NCBI GenBank assembly: GCA_035361075.1
Contig: DAOSBX010000008.1
Coordinates: 1-64,000 of the forward strand
Reading direction: 5' to 3'
Length of the DNA stretch: 64,000 nt
Source of the DNA: Candidatus Hydrogenedens sp.
GTDB taxonomy: Bacteria; Hydrogenedentota; Hydrogenedentia; Hydrogenedentales; Hydrogenedentaceae
Shown here: positions 16,618-24,775 of the stretch, one piece after another
How positions within the stretch are numbered: the first letter of the stretch is position 1
Layout of the letters: each line of letters starts with the position of its first letter
Program-made: the position numbers and the translations under genes
Notes under the pieces: model-generated
Databases searched by the model: none
What the model saw: the letters and a program-made list of their open reading frames with translations, nothing else
What the model was told of the DNA's origin: nothing

Positions 16618-17829
16618 ATGCATAACAAAGAAGGCAAAACAAGACGCGACTTTATTAAGTCAACAGTAGTAATGGCGAGTGCTATAAACATTTTACCATC
16701 CCGAATTGTGTTTGGTAGTGAAGCAAATGAAAAAGTCAAGTTAGGATTGATTGGATGTGGTGGTAGAGGACGTTGGATAGCTCATCTATTCGAAAAGAAT
16801 GCACCATTTGAAATAACTGCAGTTCACGACGTGTTTCGAAAAAGAGCAAAGCGTGTCGCAGAAGAATGCAATGTCCCCGACTCAAAAATATTTGTAGGAT
16901 TAAATGGATATAAAGACCTTCTCGAAGCAGATGTCGAAGCAGTCGCCATCGAAAGTCCACCTTATTTTCACCCCGAACAAGTACTTTCCGCAGTTGCAAA
17001 AGGAAAACATGTGTATTTAGCAAAACCCATTGCTGTTGATGTAAATGGCTGTTTATCATTAATCGATATATCAAAAAAATATAATAACAAACTATGTTTG
17101 CTCGTAGATTTCCAAACACGTAATTATGACCTATTCAAAGAGTGTGTTCAAAAAATTCATTCAGGTATGATTGGAGAACCTGTTATTGGACAGTGTTATT
17201 ACTACTGCAGTCGTTTAGGAAAACAGGCAGAACCCGGTACCCCAGGTGAACGATTAAAAAATTGGGCTTTCGACAAAATCCTTTCTGGTGATATTATCGT
17301 TGAACAAAATATACATGTAATTGACATGGCAAATTGGTATCTAAAATCACATCCACTAAAAGCATTCGGAACGGGTGGTAGAAAAGCACGTACAGATGTC
17401 GGCGATTGCTGGGACCATTTCTGTGTCCAATTTACATATCCAAACGATGTCATTGTTGATTTTAGCAGTGGGCAATTCACTTATGGTTATGACGATTTAT
17501 GTATGAGATTATACGGCTCTTTAGGAACTGCAGATACTCATTATGGCGGTATCGTTACCATCGAAGGAAAATCGGAAAGTTGGGAAGGAGGAAAAAGTTC
17601 TGATATCTATGAAAAAGGTGCTGTGAATAATATAAAAGATTTTTATGAGGCTATCAAGAGTGGAAAATACCTGAATAATCTCGAAGAATCTGCATATAGT
17701 AATTTGACAAGCATTTTAGGAAGAATGTCCGCATATCAAAACAGAACCGTTACCTGGGAGGAAATGATTAACTCAAATGAAAAATTAGAAACTCAACTCG
17801 AAATTTCAGAAGAAATTATTAATTCATAA
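16618..17829 (+). CDS. Gfo/Idh/MocA family oxidoreductase, Tat-exported
   Basis: 403 residues. The ATG at 16618 is chosen because AAGAAAGGA ends about 7 nt upstream; an earlier ATG at 16594 lacks a site. A Tat signal (TRRDFIKSTVVMAS) leads into the Rossmann motif KLGLIGCGGRGRWI, and the nucleotide-sugar dehydrogenase-like EKP position reads LAKPIAVD (AKP), with a downstream C-terminal domain containing DIVVEQ-like DIIVEQNIHVID. The D/H pair of NIHVIDMANW is where the catalytic His lies in relatives. Secreted members often carry tightly bound NAD(P) and work as sugar oxidoreductases or glycosidases. It follows the TIM-barrel gene and is ended by a strong hairpin. Confidence 0.87.
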   Translation: MHNKEGKTRRDFIKSTVVMASAINILPSRIVFGSEANEKVKLGLIGCGGRGRWIAHLFEKNAPFEITAVHDVFRKRAKRVAEECNVPDSKIFVGLNGYKDLLEADVEAVAIESPPYFHPEQVLSAVAKGKHVYLAKPIAVDVNGCLSLIDISKKYNNKLCLLVDFQTRNYDLFKECVQKIHSGMIGEPVIGQCYYYCSRLGKQAEPGTPGERLKNWAFDKILSGDIIVEQNIHVIDMANWYLKSHPLKAFGTGGRKARTDVGDCWDHFCVQFTYPNDVIVDFSSGQFTYGYDDLCMRLYGSLGTADTHYGGIVTIEGKSESWEGGKSSDIYEKGAVNNIKDFYEAIKSGKYLNNLEESAYSNLTSILGRMSAYQNRTVTWEEMINSNEKLETQLEISEEIINS

Positions 17830-17858
17830 AAAGTTCTACTGGTAAATTAAAACCTTTT

Positions 17859-17892
17859 AAAATCCCCCTGAAAAATTCTTCAGGGGGATTTT
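17859..17892. terminator. Strong hairpin terminator after the oxidoreductase gene
   Basis: Arms AAAATCCCCCTGAA (17859-17872) and TTCAGGGGGATTTT (17879-17892) pair over 14 bp with a 6-nt loop. The A and T runs at the two edges make it potentially bidirectional. It separates the sugar-metabolism block from the dcw cluster. Confidence 0.88.
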
Positions 17893-18089
17893 ATATTTGA
17901 CTCTTCAATATCATCAGTTTTTTAATCATTTTTTAATCGCAAATGGTATGAATACAGCAAACATATCTTAGTAAGTAAAACATATTACTTTGTAAATTTT
18001 TACATCTCCCCATCCATTTTATTTATATAAAATAAATGTTTTTATTTTAAATTTTTATATTATTTTTAATAAAATTATCAATATTTAAC
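17893..18089. other. AT-rich spacer upstream of the dcw promoter
   Basis: About 200 bp with no start/RBS pair and no long frame worth calling. It is unusually AT-rich even for this region, mostly A/T runs from ~17990 on. An upstream-element-like role for the following promoter is possible but not demonstrable. Confidence 0.5.
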
Positions 18090-18118
18090 TTGACAATATG
18101 TATTTTAAGTGTTATTAT
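18090..18118 (+). promoter_or_regulatory. Predicted sigma-70 promoter of the dcw cluster (mraZ promoter)
   Basis: A perfect -35 box TTGACA (18090-18095) and TATTAT (18113-18118) are separated by 17 bp, with AT-rich sequence upstream. Transcription would start about 18125, giving a ~40-nt leader before the mraZ GTG at 18165. This is the best promoter-like match I found in the window. Confidence 0.7.
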
Positions 18119-18147
18119 ATGTAAATATAATAGTAAAATAATAGTAA
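18114..18147 (+). promoter_or_regulatory. Three imperfect direct repeats between the dcw promoter and mraZ (candidate MraZ operator)
   Basis: ATTATATGTAA (18114), TATAATAGTAA (18126) and AATAATAGTAA (18137) repeat with a 12 then 11 bp period, about one helical turn, overlapping the -10 box and transcription start. MraZ proteins in other bacteria bind arrays of short direct repeats spaced by about 10 bp just upstream of mraZ, so position and geometry fit; the sequence differs from the known TGGG-type site. Confidence 0.4.
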
Positions 18148-18164
18148 TTTGGTGGAGATAAATA

Positions 18165-18638
18165 GTGATTATATACCAATCCGAATACCATGTGACTCTT
18201 GACAGTAAAAGTAGAATTCTAATTCCTAATGCATTAAAAACAGTGATGAAAGATTACAATCATACTGTTTGGTATTTAACACGAGGCTTTGATAAAAATC
18301 TATTACTTTTCCCTTCTGAACTTTGGAAAAAAATTACGGATACGTTAGAGCAACTTCCAACTTTAAATCCCAAAGCTCAATTTTTACGTCGTCGTTTTGT
18401 CGGTGGGTCAGTGCAAGTCCGTCCAGATGGTCAGTATCGAATAACCTTACCTGCTCCATTTCGAAAATGGGCAGAGATTTTAGATAATGCGGTGATAGCT
18501 GGATGTGGGTCATATCTTGAAATATGGAACGAGAGTTTATGGGATGAATTTTTCCAAACGGATAATATGCAAATAGAGATGAAAAATTTTATGGAGGAGT
18601 TATTTCCTCTTACAAATATAAATCAAAACTTATCCTGA
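18165..18638 (+). CDS. mraZ: Transcriptional regulator MraZ
   Basis: 157 residues with two SpoVT-AbrB-like swapped-hairpin domains: HVTLDSKSRILIPNALK at the start and GQYRITLPAPFRKWAEI in the second half. MraZ is the first gene of dcw clusters and represses its own promoter by binding direct repeats; it forms octamer-like rings. The GTG start has GGTGGAG about 7 nt upstream. The loop motif is DSKSR rather than the usual DxKGR, and the second repeat has RPDGQYR. It leads the cell-division and wall genes that follow, and a promoter with repeats lies directly before it. Confidence 0.9.
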   Translation: MIIYQSEYHVTLDSKSRILIPNALKTVMKDYNHTVWYLTRGFDKNLLLFPSELWKKITDTLEQLPTLNPKAQFLRRRFVGGSVQVRPDGQYRITLPAPFRKWAEILDNAVIAGCGSYLEIWNESLWDEFFQTDNMQIEMKNFMEELFPLTNINQNLS

Positions 18639-18651
18639 TAGGAGGTTGGTT

Positions 18652-18996
18652 ATGGAAATTGAAAAAGTGGATTATGGGCATGTCATTCTCATTCGGGCTT
18701 CAGGTGAGCTTGATGAGAAAAATATGTGTGAGTTACGGCTGATTATTGCCGATTACATCCGCCACAAGAGAAATCATGTTGTGGTTAACATGCATGATGT
18801 CGAGATGATGGATATGGAAGCATCTGGTTATCTATTAGAATGTTTACAGATGGCAAGGAGAAAAGGAGGCGATTTAAAGTTAGTATCTCCTGCAATTTTT
18901 GTCGAACAGCTCTTCCGTTTTCTCGGAATTTGGCATTATTTTGAGATATATCCAAACGAAAAGAACGCTATCGACGCATTTAAACTTGTAGCATAA
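18652..18996 (+). CDS. STAS-domain protein (anti-sigma factor antagonist-like) inside the dcw cluster
   Basis: 114 residues, entirely a STAS fold: VILIRASGELDEKNMCEL, a central NHVVVNMHDVEMMDMEASGYL, and GGDLKLVSPA. In SpoIIAA-type proteins the phosphorylated Ser sits just before Gly in a DSSG-like loop; here the loop is MEASG, so a Ser remains at that place though the surrounding residues differ. AGGAGGT precedes the ATG at 18652; an upstream TTG at 18646 overlaps this site and is discarded. It lies between mraZ and rsmH, where a STAS gene is not usual, and likely shares their transcript. It could regulate through a partner-switch kinase not present in this window. Confidence 0.85.
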   Translation: MEIEKVDYGHVILIRASGELDEKNMCELRLIIADYIRHKRNHVVVNMHDVEMMDMEASGYLLECLQMARRKGGDLKLVSPAIFVEQLFRFLGIWHYFEIYPNEKNAIDAFKLVA

Positions 18997-19036
18997 ACAT
19001 TTAACCATTTCCAACAGATAAACTGGAGGAAATCTT

Positions 19037-19063
19037 TTGACTTTTTATGTCAATAATTTATGA
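19037..19063 (+). CDS. Possible 8-residue leader peptide coupled to rsmH
   Basis: TTG at 19037, 6 nt after GGAGGA (19025-19030), opens a frame of eight codons (MTFYVNNL) whose TGA overlaps the rsmH ATG as ATGA. rsmH itself has no other start (a TAA sits in frame just upstream) and no ribosome site near its ATG: the only good site is 30 nt away. Translation of this leader could therefore deliver ribosomes to rsmH. It is far too short to judge by content. Confidence 0.35.
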   Translation: MTFYVNNL

Positions 19064-20034
19064 TTAGCAAACCTTATCATATACCAGTTATGGCAAAGGA
19101 AGTTGTAAAACTTCTAAGAGGTAAGGAGAGAGGGATTTTTGTTGATGCTACAATCGGTGCTGGAGGTCACACCTCTATTTTTCTTGAAGAATTATCACCC
19201 CAAATGGTAATAGGTATTGACCGTGATCCTAAATCTATCCAACTCTGTAGAGAACGTTTTAAAAACGAAACAAGAGTAAAACTTTTTCATGCAAACTATT
19301 CAGATATGGAAACAATAATTAAAGAAATTGGATTAGAAAATGTCGACGCAATATTAATTGATGCAGGTATATCAAGCTTTGCATTAGAAGACTCTTCACG
19401 TGGACTTTCATTCCAGATAGATGGCCCTTTAGATATGCGAATGAATCCAAATGATGACGAACCATTAAGTTATTTGTTGGCAAAAATAGAAATTCAAGCT
19501 CTCTCAAAAATCTTAAAAGAATACGGAGATGTTCCAAAACATTTGCGTGTTGCAAAAGTTATTATTGATGAGCATAAAAAAGGTAGATTAAAAAAAGTTT
19601 CAGATTTAGTAAATGTAATATTAAAAATATTTCCTGCAAAAAATAAATTACCCGATGAAGTAAGACAAATATTTCAAGCATTAAGAATTGCAGTAAATAA
19701 GGAGCTATTCCACTTAAATAAAGGTTTATGGGCAGGATTAAAAATATTATCAGAAGGTGGTATTTTTGTTGTAATAAGTTTTCATTCAGGTGAAGATAGA
19801 ATTGTAAAATCAGTGTTTCGACTTATTACACATCCTTTAAAAGAATACTCATCTGATGGGTTTCTAAAACGAGAAATACCACCAATAGCCCAAAATTTAA
19901 CTCCGAAACCTCTGATACCTTCAAAAGAAGAGATACAAAATAATCCAAGGTCAAAAAGTGCAAAGATGAGGTCAATACAAAAAATGTCAAATAACTATTT
20001 TGAAATATTTTGTTCAAGGGGAATGATGAACTAA
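19060..20034 (+). CDS. rsmH: 16S rRNA (cytosine(1402)-N(4))-methyltransferase
   Basis: 324 residues of the RsmH/MraW family, which methylates N4 of C1402 in the decoding site of 16S rRNA using S-adenosylmethionine. Diagnostic blocks are HIPVMAKEVVKLL, the SAM loop FVDATIGAGGHT, VIGIDRDPKSIQ, DAILIDAGISSFAL, RGLSFQIDGPLDMRMN and VVISFHSGEDRIVK. The start is the only one possible (an in-frame TAA lies 6 nt upstream) and has no close ribosome site; see the leader peptide. It is the third gene of the dcw operon and overlaps the next gene by one base. Confidence 0.94.
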   Translation: MISKPYHIPVMAKEVVKLLRGKERGIFVDATIGAGGHTSIFLEELSPQMVIGIDRDPKSIQLCRERFKNETRVKLFHANYSDMETIIKEIGLENVDAILIDAGISSFALEDSSRGLSFQIDGPLDMRMNPNDDEPLSYLLAKIEIQALSKILKEYGDVPKHLRVAKVIIDEHKKGRLKKVSDLVNVILKIFPAKNKLPDEVRQIFQALRIAVNKELFHLNKGLWAGLKILSEGGIFVVISFHSGEDRIVKSVFRLITHPLKEYSSDGFLKREIPPIAQNLTPKPLIPSKEEIQNNPRSKSAKMRSIQKMSNNYFEIFCSRGMMN

Positions 20035-20888
20035 TGAGTAATAAGTATGTCCAAATAAGAAAAGAAACCTTATTTGTCGGAACATTATATTTGATACCTA
20101 TCCTAATCGTTGCAGGCGTATTAGCGGTAGACTTGTACATCAATGTTCAAAAACAAAAGTGGGATTATCTTAAAATTGATGCAAAACGAGATATAAGAAA
20201 ATGGATTGGCTACAAAATAAACGAAGGAGAAGTAAAAGAAGACAAACATGATACACCAGCAATCAATAAAAATAATTTAAATTCAACCCCTTCTACAGGG
20301 GAATCAGAAGAACGAACCTTTGTAAATTATTTATCCCAATTAATCAATATGTTTAGATTTAAGAAAAAACAACAGGAAGTAGATGATGAAAATATAGAGT
20401 TTGGTCTAAGGGCTCTAATGTCAGAGATAGAGTCATTGAAAGCCGAAAAATCAAGATTAGAAAACCTTCAAAATATGACCCGTTTAGGCTATCAACTCGG
20501 CTTATTTACGCCAAGTCCCGAGCAAATTGTTCGTATCCCATATAGTAAACAAGAAAGAGAACGATTAGTTCAATATGCCTCGTCTGATATGTTATTCCCT
20601 GAAAAACCGAAAAAAACCGAAATGATATTCGTGGCGAATGAGGAAATAAAAGAAAACAAAAGTGTATTAGATAAAATTTATGATTATATTGACCAGAGCG
20701 TGTCATCAATAAGACAAAAAATACTTAAAGAGGGATTAAAGTCTTCACCAGCAATAGCAGAACCTAAAAAAATCGATGGGAACCCTGTTAAAGGAGAAGT
20801 TGTTGAAAAAACCACTGAGGAAAAAAAGAACGATAAAAGTGTAAACAATATTGACTTTTCAACTGAATTTTTACTTGAGGAGATGTAG
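20034..20888 (+). CDS. ftsL: FtsL/DivIC-like septum protein
   Basis: 284 residues; position between rsmH and the FtsI-type PBP is where ftsL normally sits. There is one N-terminal transmembrane helix (~18-40, TLYLIPILIVAGVLAVDL). Near residues 125-175 comes a coiled coil EIESLKAEKSRLENL followed by LGLFTPSPEQIVRIP, which is the FtsL/DivIC hallmark. FtsL is usually near 100-120 residues, so this protein has an ~85-residue low-complexity linker before the coiled coil and ~110 residues after it, rich in Lys and Glu. The ATG overlaps the rsmH stop. Assignment rests on position plus the short motif. Confidence 0.6.
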   Translation: MSNKYVQIRKETLFVGTLYLIPILIVAGVLAVDLYINVQKQKWDYLKIDAKRDIRKWIGYKINEGEVKEDKHDTPAINKNNLNSTPSTGESEERTFVNYLSQLINMFRFKKKQQEVDDENIEFGLRALMSEIESLKAEKSRLENLQNMTRLGYQLGLFTPSPEQIVRIPYSKQERERLVQYASSDMLFPEKPKKTEMIFVANEEIKENKSVLDKIYDYIDQSVSSIRQKILKEGLKSSPAIAEPKKIDGNPVKGEVVEKTTEEKKNDKSVNNIDFSTEFLLEEM

Positions 20889-20891
20889 CAT

Positions 20892-23288
20892 ATGTTTGGG
20901 AGGTTAATTAAAAAATCACCATTCGATATTGAAGATGATAGTCCACGAATAATATCAATTGATAGAATTGCTTACCTGCAACTAATTTTATGGATGATGT
21001 TTTGTATTATTATTGTTCGGCTTGTTATTGTGTGTTTTTTCCCAAAAACAATTGTTAAAAAATCTGCTCTCTCTCATTCTGGGAAAATAGTGCGTGAGAA
21101 TCCACGGGGTTCAATATATGATAGAGCCCAAAATTTACTTGCCTATTCTGTTTATACCCCTTCTTTATTTTGTTCACCTGCAGATATCCTGTATCCCGAT
21201 GAAATGGCAGAAATGGTTTCAAAAAAATTAGGTTTGGATTATGAATTAGTCCGACAAAAGATGATTCAAACGGATAAGGCTGGAAATAAATTGCGGTACG
21301 TGCTTATTCAACGAGCCGTTGAGAATCTTTCAAAAGCAGAATTGGAAGATTTTATTAGTAAACTTAATAAATGGCATGATAAGAAATATAAAGAGTCGCA
21401 AAAGAAAGACGAAAACAAGTTAACACTATGGCAGGAGATTCTATTTTATTTAAGGGACAAGCCAGATGAAGACCCAATTATGCAAAAAAGAGGCAAACCC
21501 CTTTTTATAAAATATGAATGGCTTCGTCAATACCCACATCAAGATGTAGGCGGAAATATTATTGGATTTGTGGCAAGAAATGATAGTAAGGATGGGGGAC
21601 GGATTGCTGGCATGGATGGAATAGAACGAGATTGGGACCGCTATTTATACGCAGACCCAACTGAAATAACAGGTAGAAAGACAGGTAATGGATTTATTCT
21701 TCCATCAACATCTCAAGAACAACAAGGACAATGTCCAGGGGCTAATTTAGAACTTACAATAGATTTAGAAATTCAACATGTTTTAGAAAAAGAATTAGAT
21801 AAAAGGATTATCGAGTGCAATGCTTCTGATGGGATGGGAATTATTATGAATCCATACACAGGAGCAATATTAGCTATGGCTTCTCGACCTTCGTACGACC
21901 CAAATCTCCCAGAAACAAGACAGGGTGATGCACTTAAAAATAAGGTGCTTTACGAATTGATAGAGCCTGGTTCTACATTTAAAGTAATTACTGCAAGTGC
22001 AGGTTTAGAAAAAGGTGGTTTTACAAAAGATACTATTATTAACTGCGAAGGTGGAAGTTATCGAGTTGGGAATAAAGTAATCCGCGACGTCCACGGTATG
22101 GGGGCAGTTCCTTTCTGGAAGTGCTTTGAACAATCCAGTAACGTCGGTTTTGTTAAAGTGGGACAGAAAGTCGGTTTAGACACTCTAAGAGAATATGTTA
22201 AAAAATTTGGTTTTGGTACAAAAGCACTTAGTGACATATCTACCGAACGAATAGGAGCAATCTCAACCAACAGAGCTGAAACAACATTGAGTTCAATGTC
22301 TATTGGTTATGCTGTTAATGTCACACCTATTCAATTAGCACGAGCTTATGCTGTGATAGCAAATGGTGGTTATTTAGTGGATCCTTATCTTGTTGAAAAG
22401 GCAGTTCTCCCTTCGGGTGAAGTGATATATGAACATAAAGCGGAGTCTTTTACAAGAGTTATTCAACCAGAAACTGCGGAAACTATAAGAACATTATGCC
22501 ATCAGGTTGTTCTTAAAGGAACAGGGAAATCTGCAAATATCCCTCAATATAAAGTCGGGGGAAAAACAGGTACCGCTCACACCGCACGACCGAGAAGCGA
22601 AGGAGGCGGTTACGACCCCAATAAAATTATTTCGGTCTTTTCTGGTTTTGCTCCAGTAACAAATCCCAAAATTGTAGCAGTCATTGTTATACGTTATCCA
22701 ATGTCAAAAATTAAGTACGGTGGATATGTTTGCGGTCCTGTATTTAAAAATGTAGTTTATTACACTCTAACACGGCTAAAAGTTCCCCCAGACCCTGTAC
22801 CTCTTGAATTACTCAAACAAGATGGTTTTATAGCAGAAAATAGCGTTGAAAAAGATAACGACGCCTTATATTTTGAAAGTATTGAACCACAATGGATTAA
22901 TGAAATCTTAACAGATGAACCTTCTATGCCAGTAAATGAAAAAGCCACTGACTCCTTGTTTGCAGACACGGGAAAAAAATCCCCTAATAAAAAGGCAGAG
23001 GAAAAAGTAAAACCTTCAATCCCTGTAAATCCATTATCTGAAGAAGAACTCATAAAAATGGCTAAAGAATCTGAAACATTGCCGAATCTTTTAGGATTAA
23101 CTAAACATCAAGCGTTGAATGTATTGACCGCATTAAAGATTGAATATGAATGTAATGGCTATGGAAGAGTTATTTCCCAGATTCCATTCCCAGGAGCACC
23201 TTTAGAAAATGTTGATGTGTGTCAACTAAATTTTTCTGGTGTCGTAGAAGATGAAATGAAAAAGACATCAGTAACCGCAAAGGAATAG
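20892..23288 (+). CDS. ftsI: Penicillin-binding protein FtsI/PBP3-type transpeptidase with C-terminal PASTA domain
   Basis: A 798-residue class B PBP that crosslinks septal peptidoglycan. One N-terminal transmembrane helix (~28-50) is followed by the dimerisation motif NPRGSIYDRAQNLLAYS. The transpeptidase domain has the nucleophile tetrad SxxK in PGSTFK (~360), SSN (~414) and KTGT (~557). The C-terminal region holds a PASTA-like domain (LPNLLGLTKHQALNVL, ~730-795) after an acidic linker, as in Gram-positive PBPs and several PVC relatives. The pedestal holds a ~30-residue Lys-rich segment (about 150-185) not typical of E. coli FtsI. Start 3 nt after ftsL; MurE starts 2 nt after its stop, so the genes are co-translated as a unit. 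Confidence 0.92.
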   Translation: MFGRLIKKSPFDIEDDSPRIISIDRIAYLQLILWMMFCIIIVRLVIVCFFPKTIVKKSALSHSGKIVRENPRGSIYDRAQNLLAYSVYTPSLFCSPADILYPDEMAEMVSKKLGLDYELVRQKMIQTDKAGNKLRYVLIQRAVENLSKAELEDFISKLNKWHDKKYKESQKKDENKLTLWQEILFYLRDKPDEDPIMQKRGKPLFIKYEWLRQYPHQDVGGNIIGFVARNDSKDGGRIAGMDGIERDWDRYLYADPTEITGRKTGNGFILPSTSQEQQGQCPGANLELTIDLEIQHVLEKELDKRIIECNASDGMGIIMNPYTGAILAMASRPSYDPNLPETRQGDALKNKVLYELIEPGSTFKVITASAGLEKGGFTKDTIINCEGGSYRVGNKVIRDVHGMGAVPFWKCFEQSSNVGFVKVGQKVGLDTLREYVKKFGFGTKALSDISTERIGAISTNRAETTLSSMSIGYAVNVTPIQLARAYAVIANGGYLVDPYLVEKAVLPSGEVIYEHKAESFTRVIQPETAETIRTLCHQVVLKGTGKSANIPQYKVGGKTGTAHTARPRSEGGGYDPNKIISVFSGFAPVTNPKIVAVIVIRYPMSKIKYGGYVCGPVFKNVVYYTLTRLKVPPDPVPLELLKQDGFIAENSVEKDNDALYFESIEPQWINEILTDEPSMPVNEKATDSLFADTGKKSPNKKAEEKVKPSIPVNPLSEEELIKMAKESETLPNLLGLTKHQALNVLTALKIEYECNGYGRVISQIPFPGAPLENVDVCQLNFSGVVEDEMKKTSVTAKE

Positions 23289-23290
23289 AG

Positions 23291-24775
23291 ATGAATCTTC
23301 GGGATATTGTTCAGCGTTGGAAACTAAATTCCTCACTACCCATTCCAGAAAAAGAGGTAAGAGGAATAACCGAGAATTCAAAAAAAGTACAGGAAGGATG
23401 TATTTTTGTTGCTATTCGTGGGGAACATTCTGATGGTAGTATTTACATCCCTGAAGTTATAGAAAAAGGAGCAATCGCCGTTATCAGTTCTGCCACACCT
23501 CCCGAAGAGTGGGCTTTTTTATTAGCACAGAGACAAATACCCTATTTCATTCATGAAACTCCACGACAGCTCTTAGGTGAAATCGCTCATTTCATTGCAG
23601 GTGACCCGACAAAATCAATGGTTGTTATTGGTATTACTGGAACAAATGGAAAAACAAGCACGACCTTTTTAATCGAAAGCATCTTAAAGGAGGCAGGCAT
23701 CTCTGTAGCCCGTTTTGGAACCCTTGGCTACAATTTTGGAGACCAACAGATAGATGCAATTCATACCACACCTTTTAATGAAGATTTAGTTGCACTCTTC
23801 TCCAGAGCAAAACAGCAGGGTATTACCCATGTGGTGATGGAGGTTAGCAGTCATGCACTTGCACAAGACCGAGTTTCTGGAATCCATTTTACAATTGGTG
23901 CTTTTACAAATTTGACGCAAGACCATCTGGACTTTCATAAAACGATGGAAGATTACCTAAAAGCAAAACTCCGACTCTTTGAAATATTACCTTCTGATGG
24001 AGGCATCGGTGTCGTAAATGCCTCAGATTCGTATGCCGATTATTTTATAAAAGCAACGAATGCCAAATGTGTTACATATGGCTTAAAAGGCGACTATGTT
24101 GCAAAAGATATAGAAGGTAGTATGAAAGAAACAAAGTTTCTTCTTCGTACTCCTTTCGGGGAGATAGATGTAAAACTTAATCTTATCGGTAGACATAACG
24201 TTTTTAATGCACTTTGTGCTACCGCAGTTGCAGGAGAAATAGGCATTCCATTAAAGGATATACAAAGAGGTATTAAAAACTTAAAATGTGTCCCTGGAAG
24301 GTTTGAAATAATTGATGAAGGACAAGATTTTACTGTTGTTGTCGATTATGCCCACACGGAAGATGGCTTAAATCACGTCCTACAAACAGCGAGAAATTTA
24401 ACCAAAGGAAAACTAATTGTTGTTTTTGGATGTGGTGGTGACCGAGATAAAACCAAAAGACCTAAGATGGGGGCGGTTTCCGCAAAATGGGCTGACATCG
24501 TCATTCTTACCTCTGATAATCCCAGAACCGAAGACCCGAAGAGAATTTTATTAGATATTGAAGTTGGTGTTCAGAAGATGGGTAAAGACAAAGGCGATAA
24601 TTATTTTGTTATAGAAAATAGGGAAGAGGCTATAGAATTTGCTTTGAGCAAAGCAAAGCCTAATGACATCGTTATTATTGCTGGGAAAGGGCATGAACCC
24701 TATCAGATTATCGGTACCCAGAGATTCCCATTTGATGACCGTGAAGTGGCGCGTAAACTTTTGAAAGGAAAATAG
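23291..24775 (+). CDS. murE: UDP-N-acetylmuramoyl-L-alanyl-D-glutamate--2,6-diaminopimelate ligase
   Basis: 494 residues; adds the third amino acid to the UDP-MurNAc peptide in the cytoplasm using ATP. The Mur ligase P-loop is GITGTNGKTSTTF (~117), followed by the central VMEVSSHALAQDRV and the C-terminal DYAHTEDGL. The specificity loop reads SDNPRTEDP; the DNPR form is that of meso-diaminopimelate-adding enzymes rather than lysine-adding ones (DNPA-like), which implies mDAP-type peptidoglycan. The carbamylated-Lys region and length are normal. Confidence 0.95.
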   Translation: MNLRDIVQRWKLNSSLPIPEKEVRGITENSKKVQEGCIFVAIRGEHSDGSIYIPEVIEKGAIAVISSATPPEEWAFLLAQRQIPYFIHETPRQLLGEIAHFIAGDPTKSMVVIGITGTNGKTSTTFLIESILKEAGISVARFGTLGYNFGDQQIDAIHTTPFNEDLVALFSRAKQQGITHVVMEVSSHALAQDRVSGIHFTIGAFTNLTQDHLDFHKTMEDYLKAKLRLFEILPSDGGIGVVNASDSYADYFIKATNAKCVTYGLKGDYVAKDIEGSMKETKFLLRTPFGEIDVKLNLIGRHNVFNALCATAVAGEIGIPLKDIQRGIKNLKCVPGRFEIIDEGQDFTVVVDYAHTEDGLNHVLQTARNLTKGKLIVVFGCGGDRDKTKRPKMGAVSAKWADIVILTSDNPRTEDPKRILLDIEVGVQKMGKDKGDNYFVIENREEAIEFALSKAKPNDIVIIAGKGHEPYQIIGTQRFPFDDREVARKLLKGK

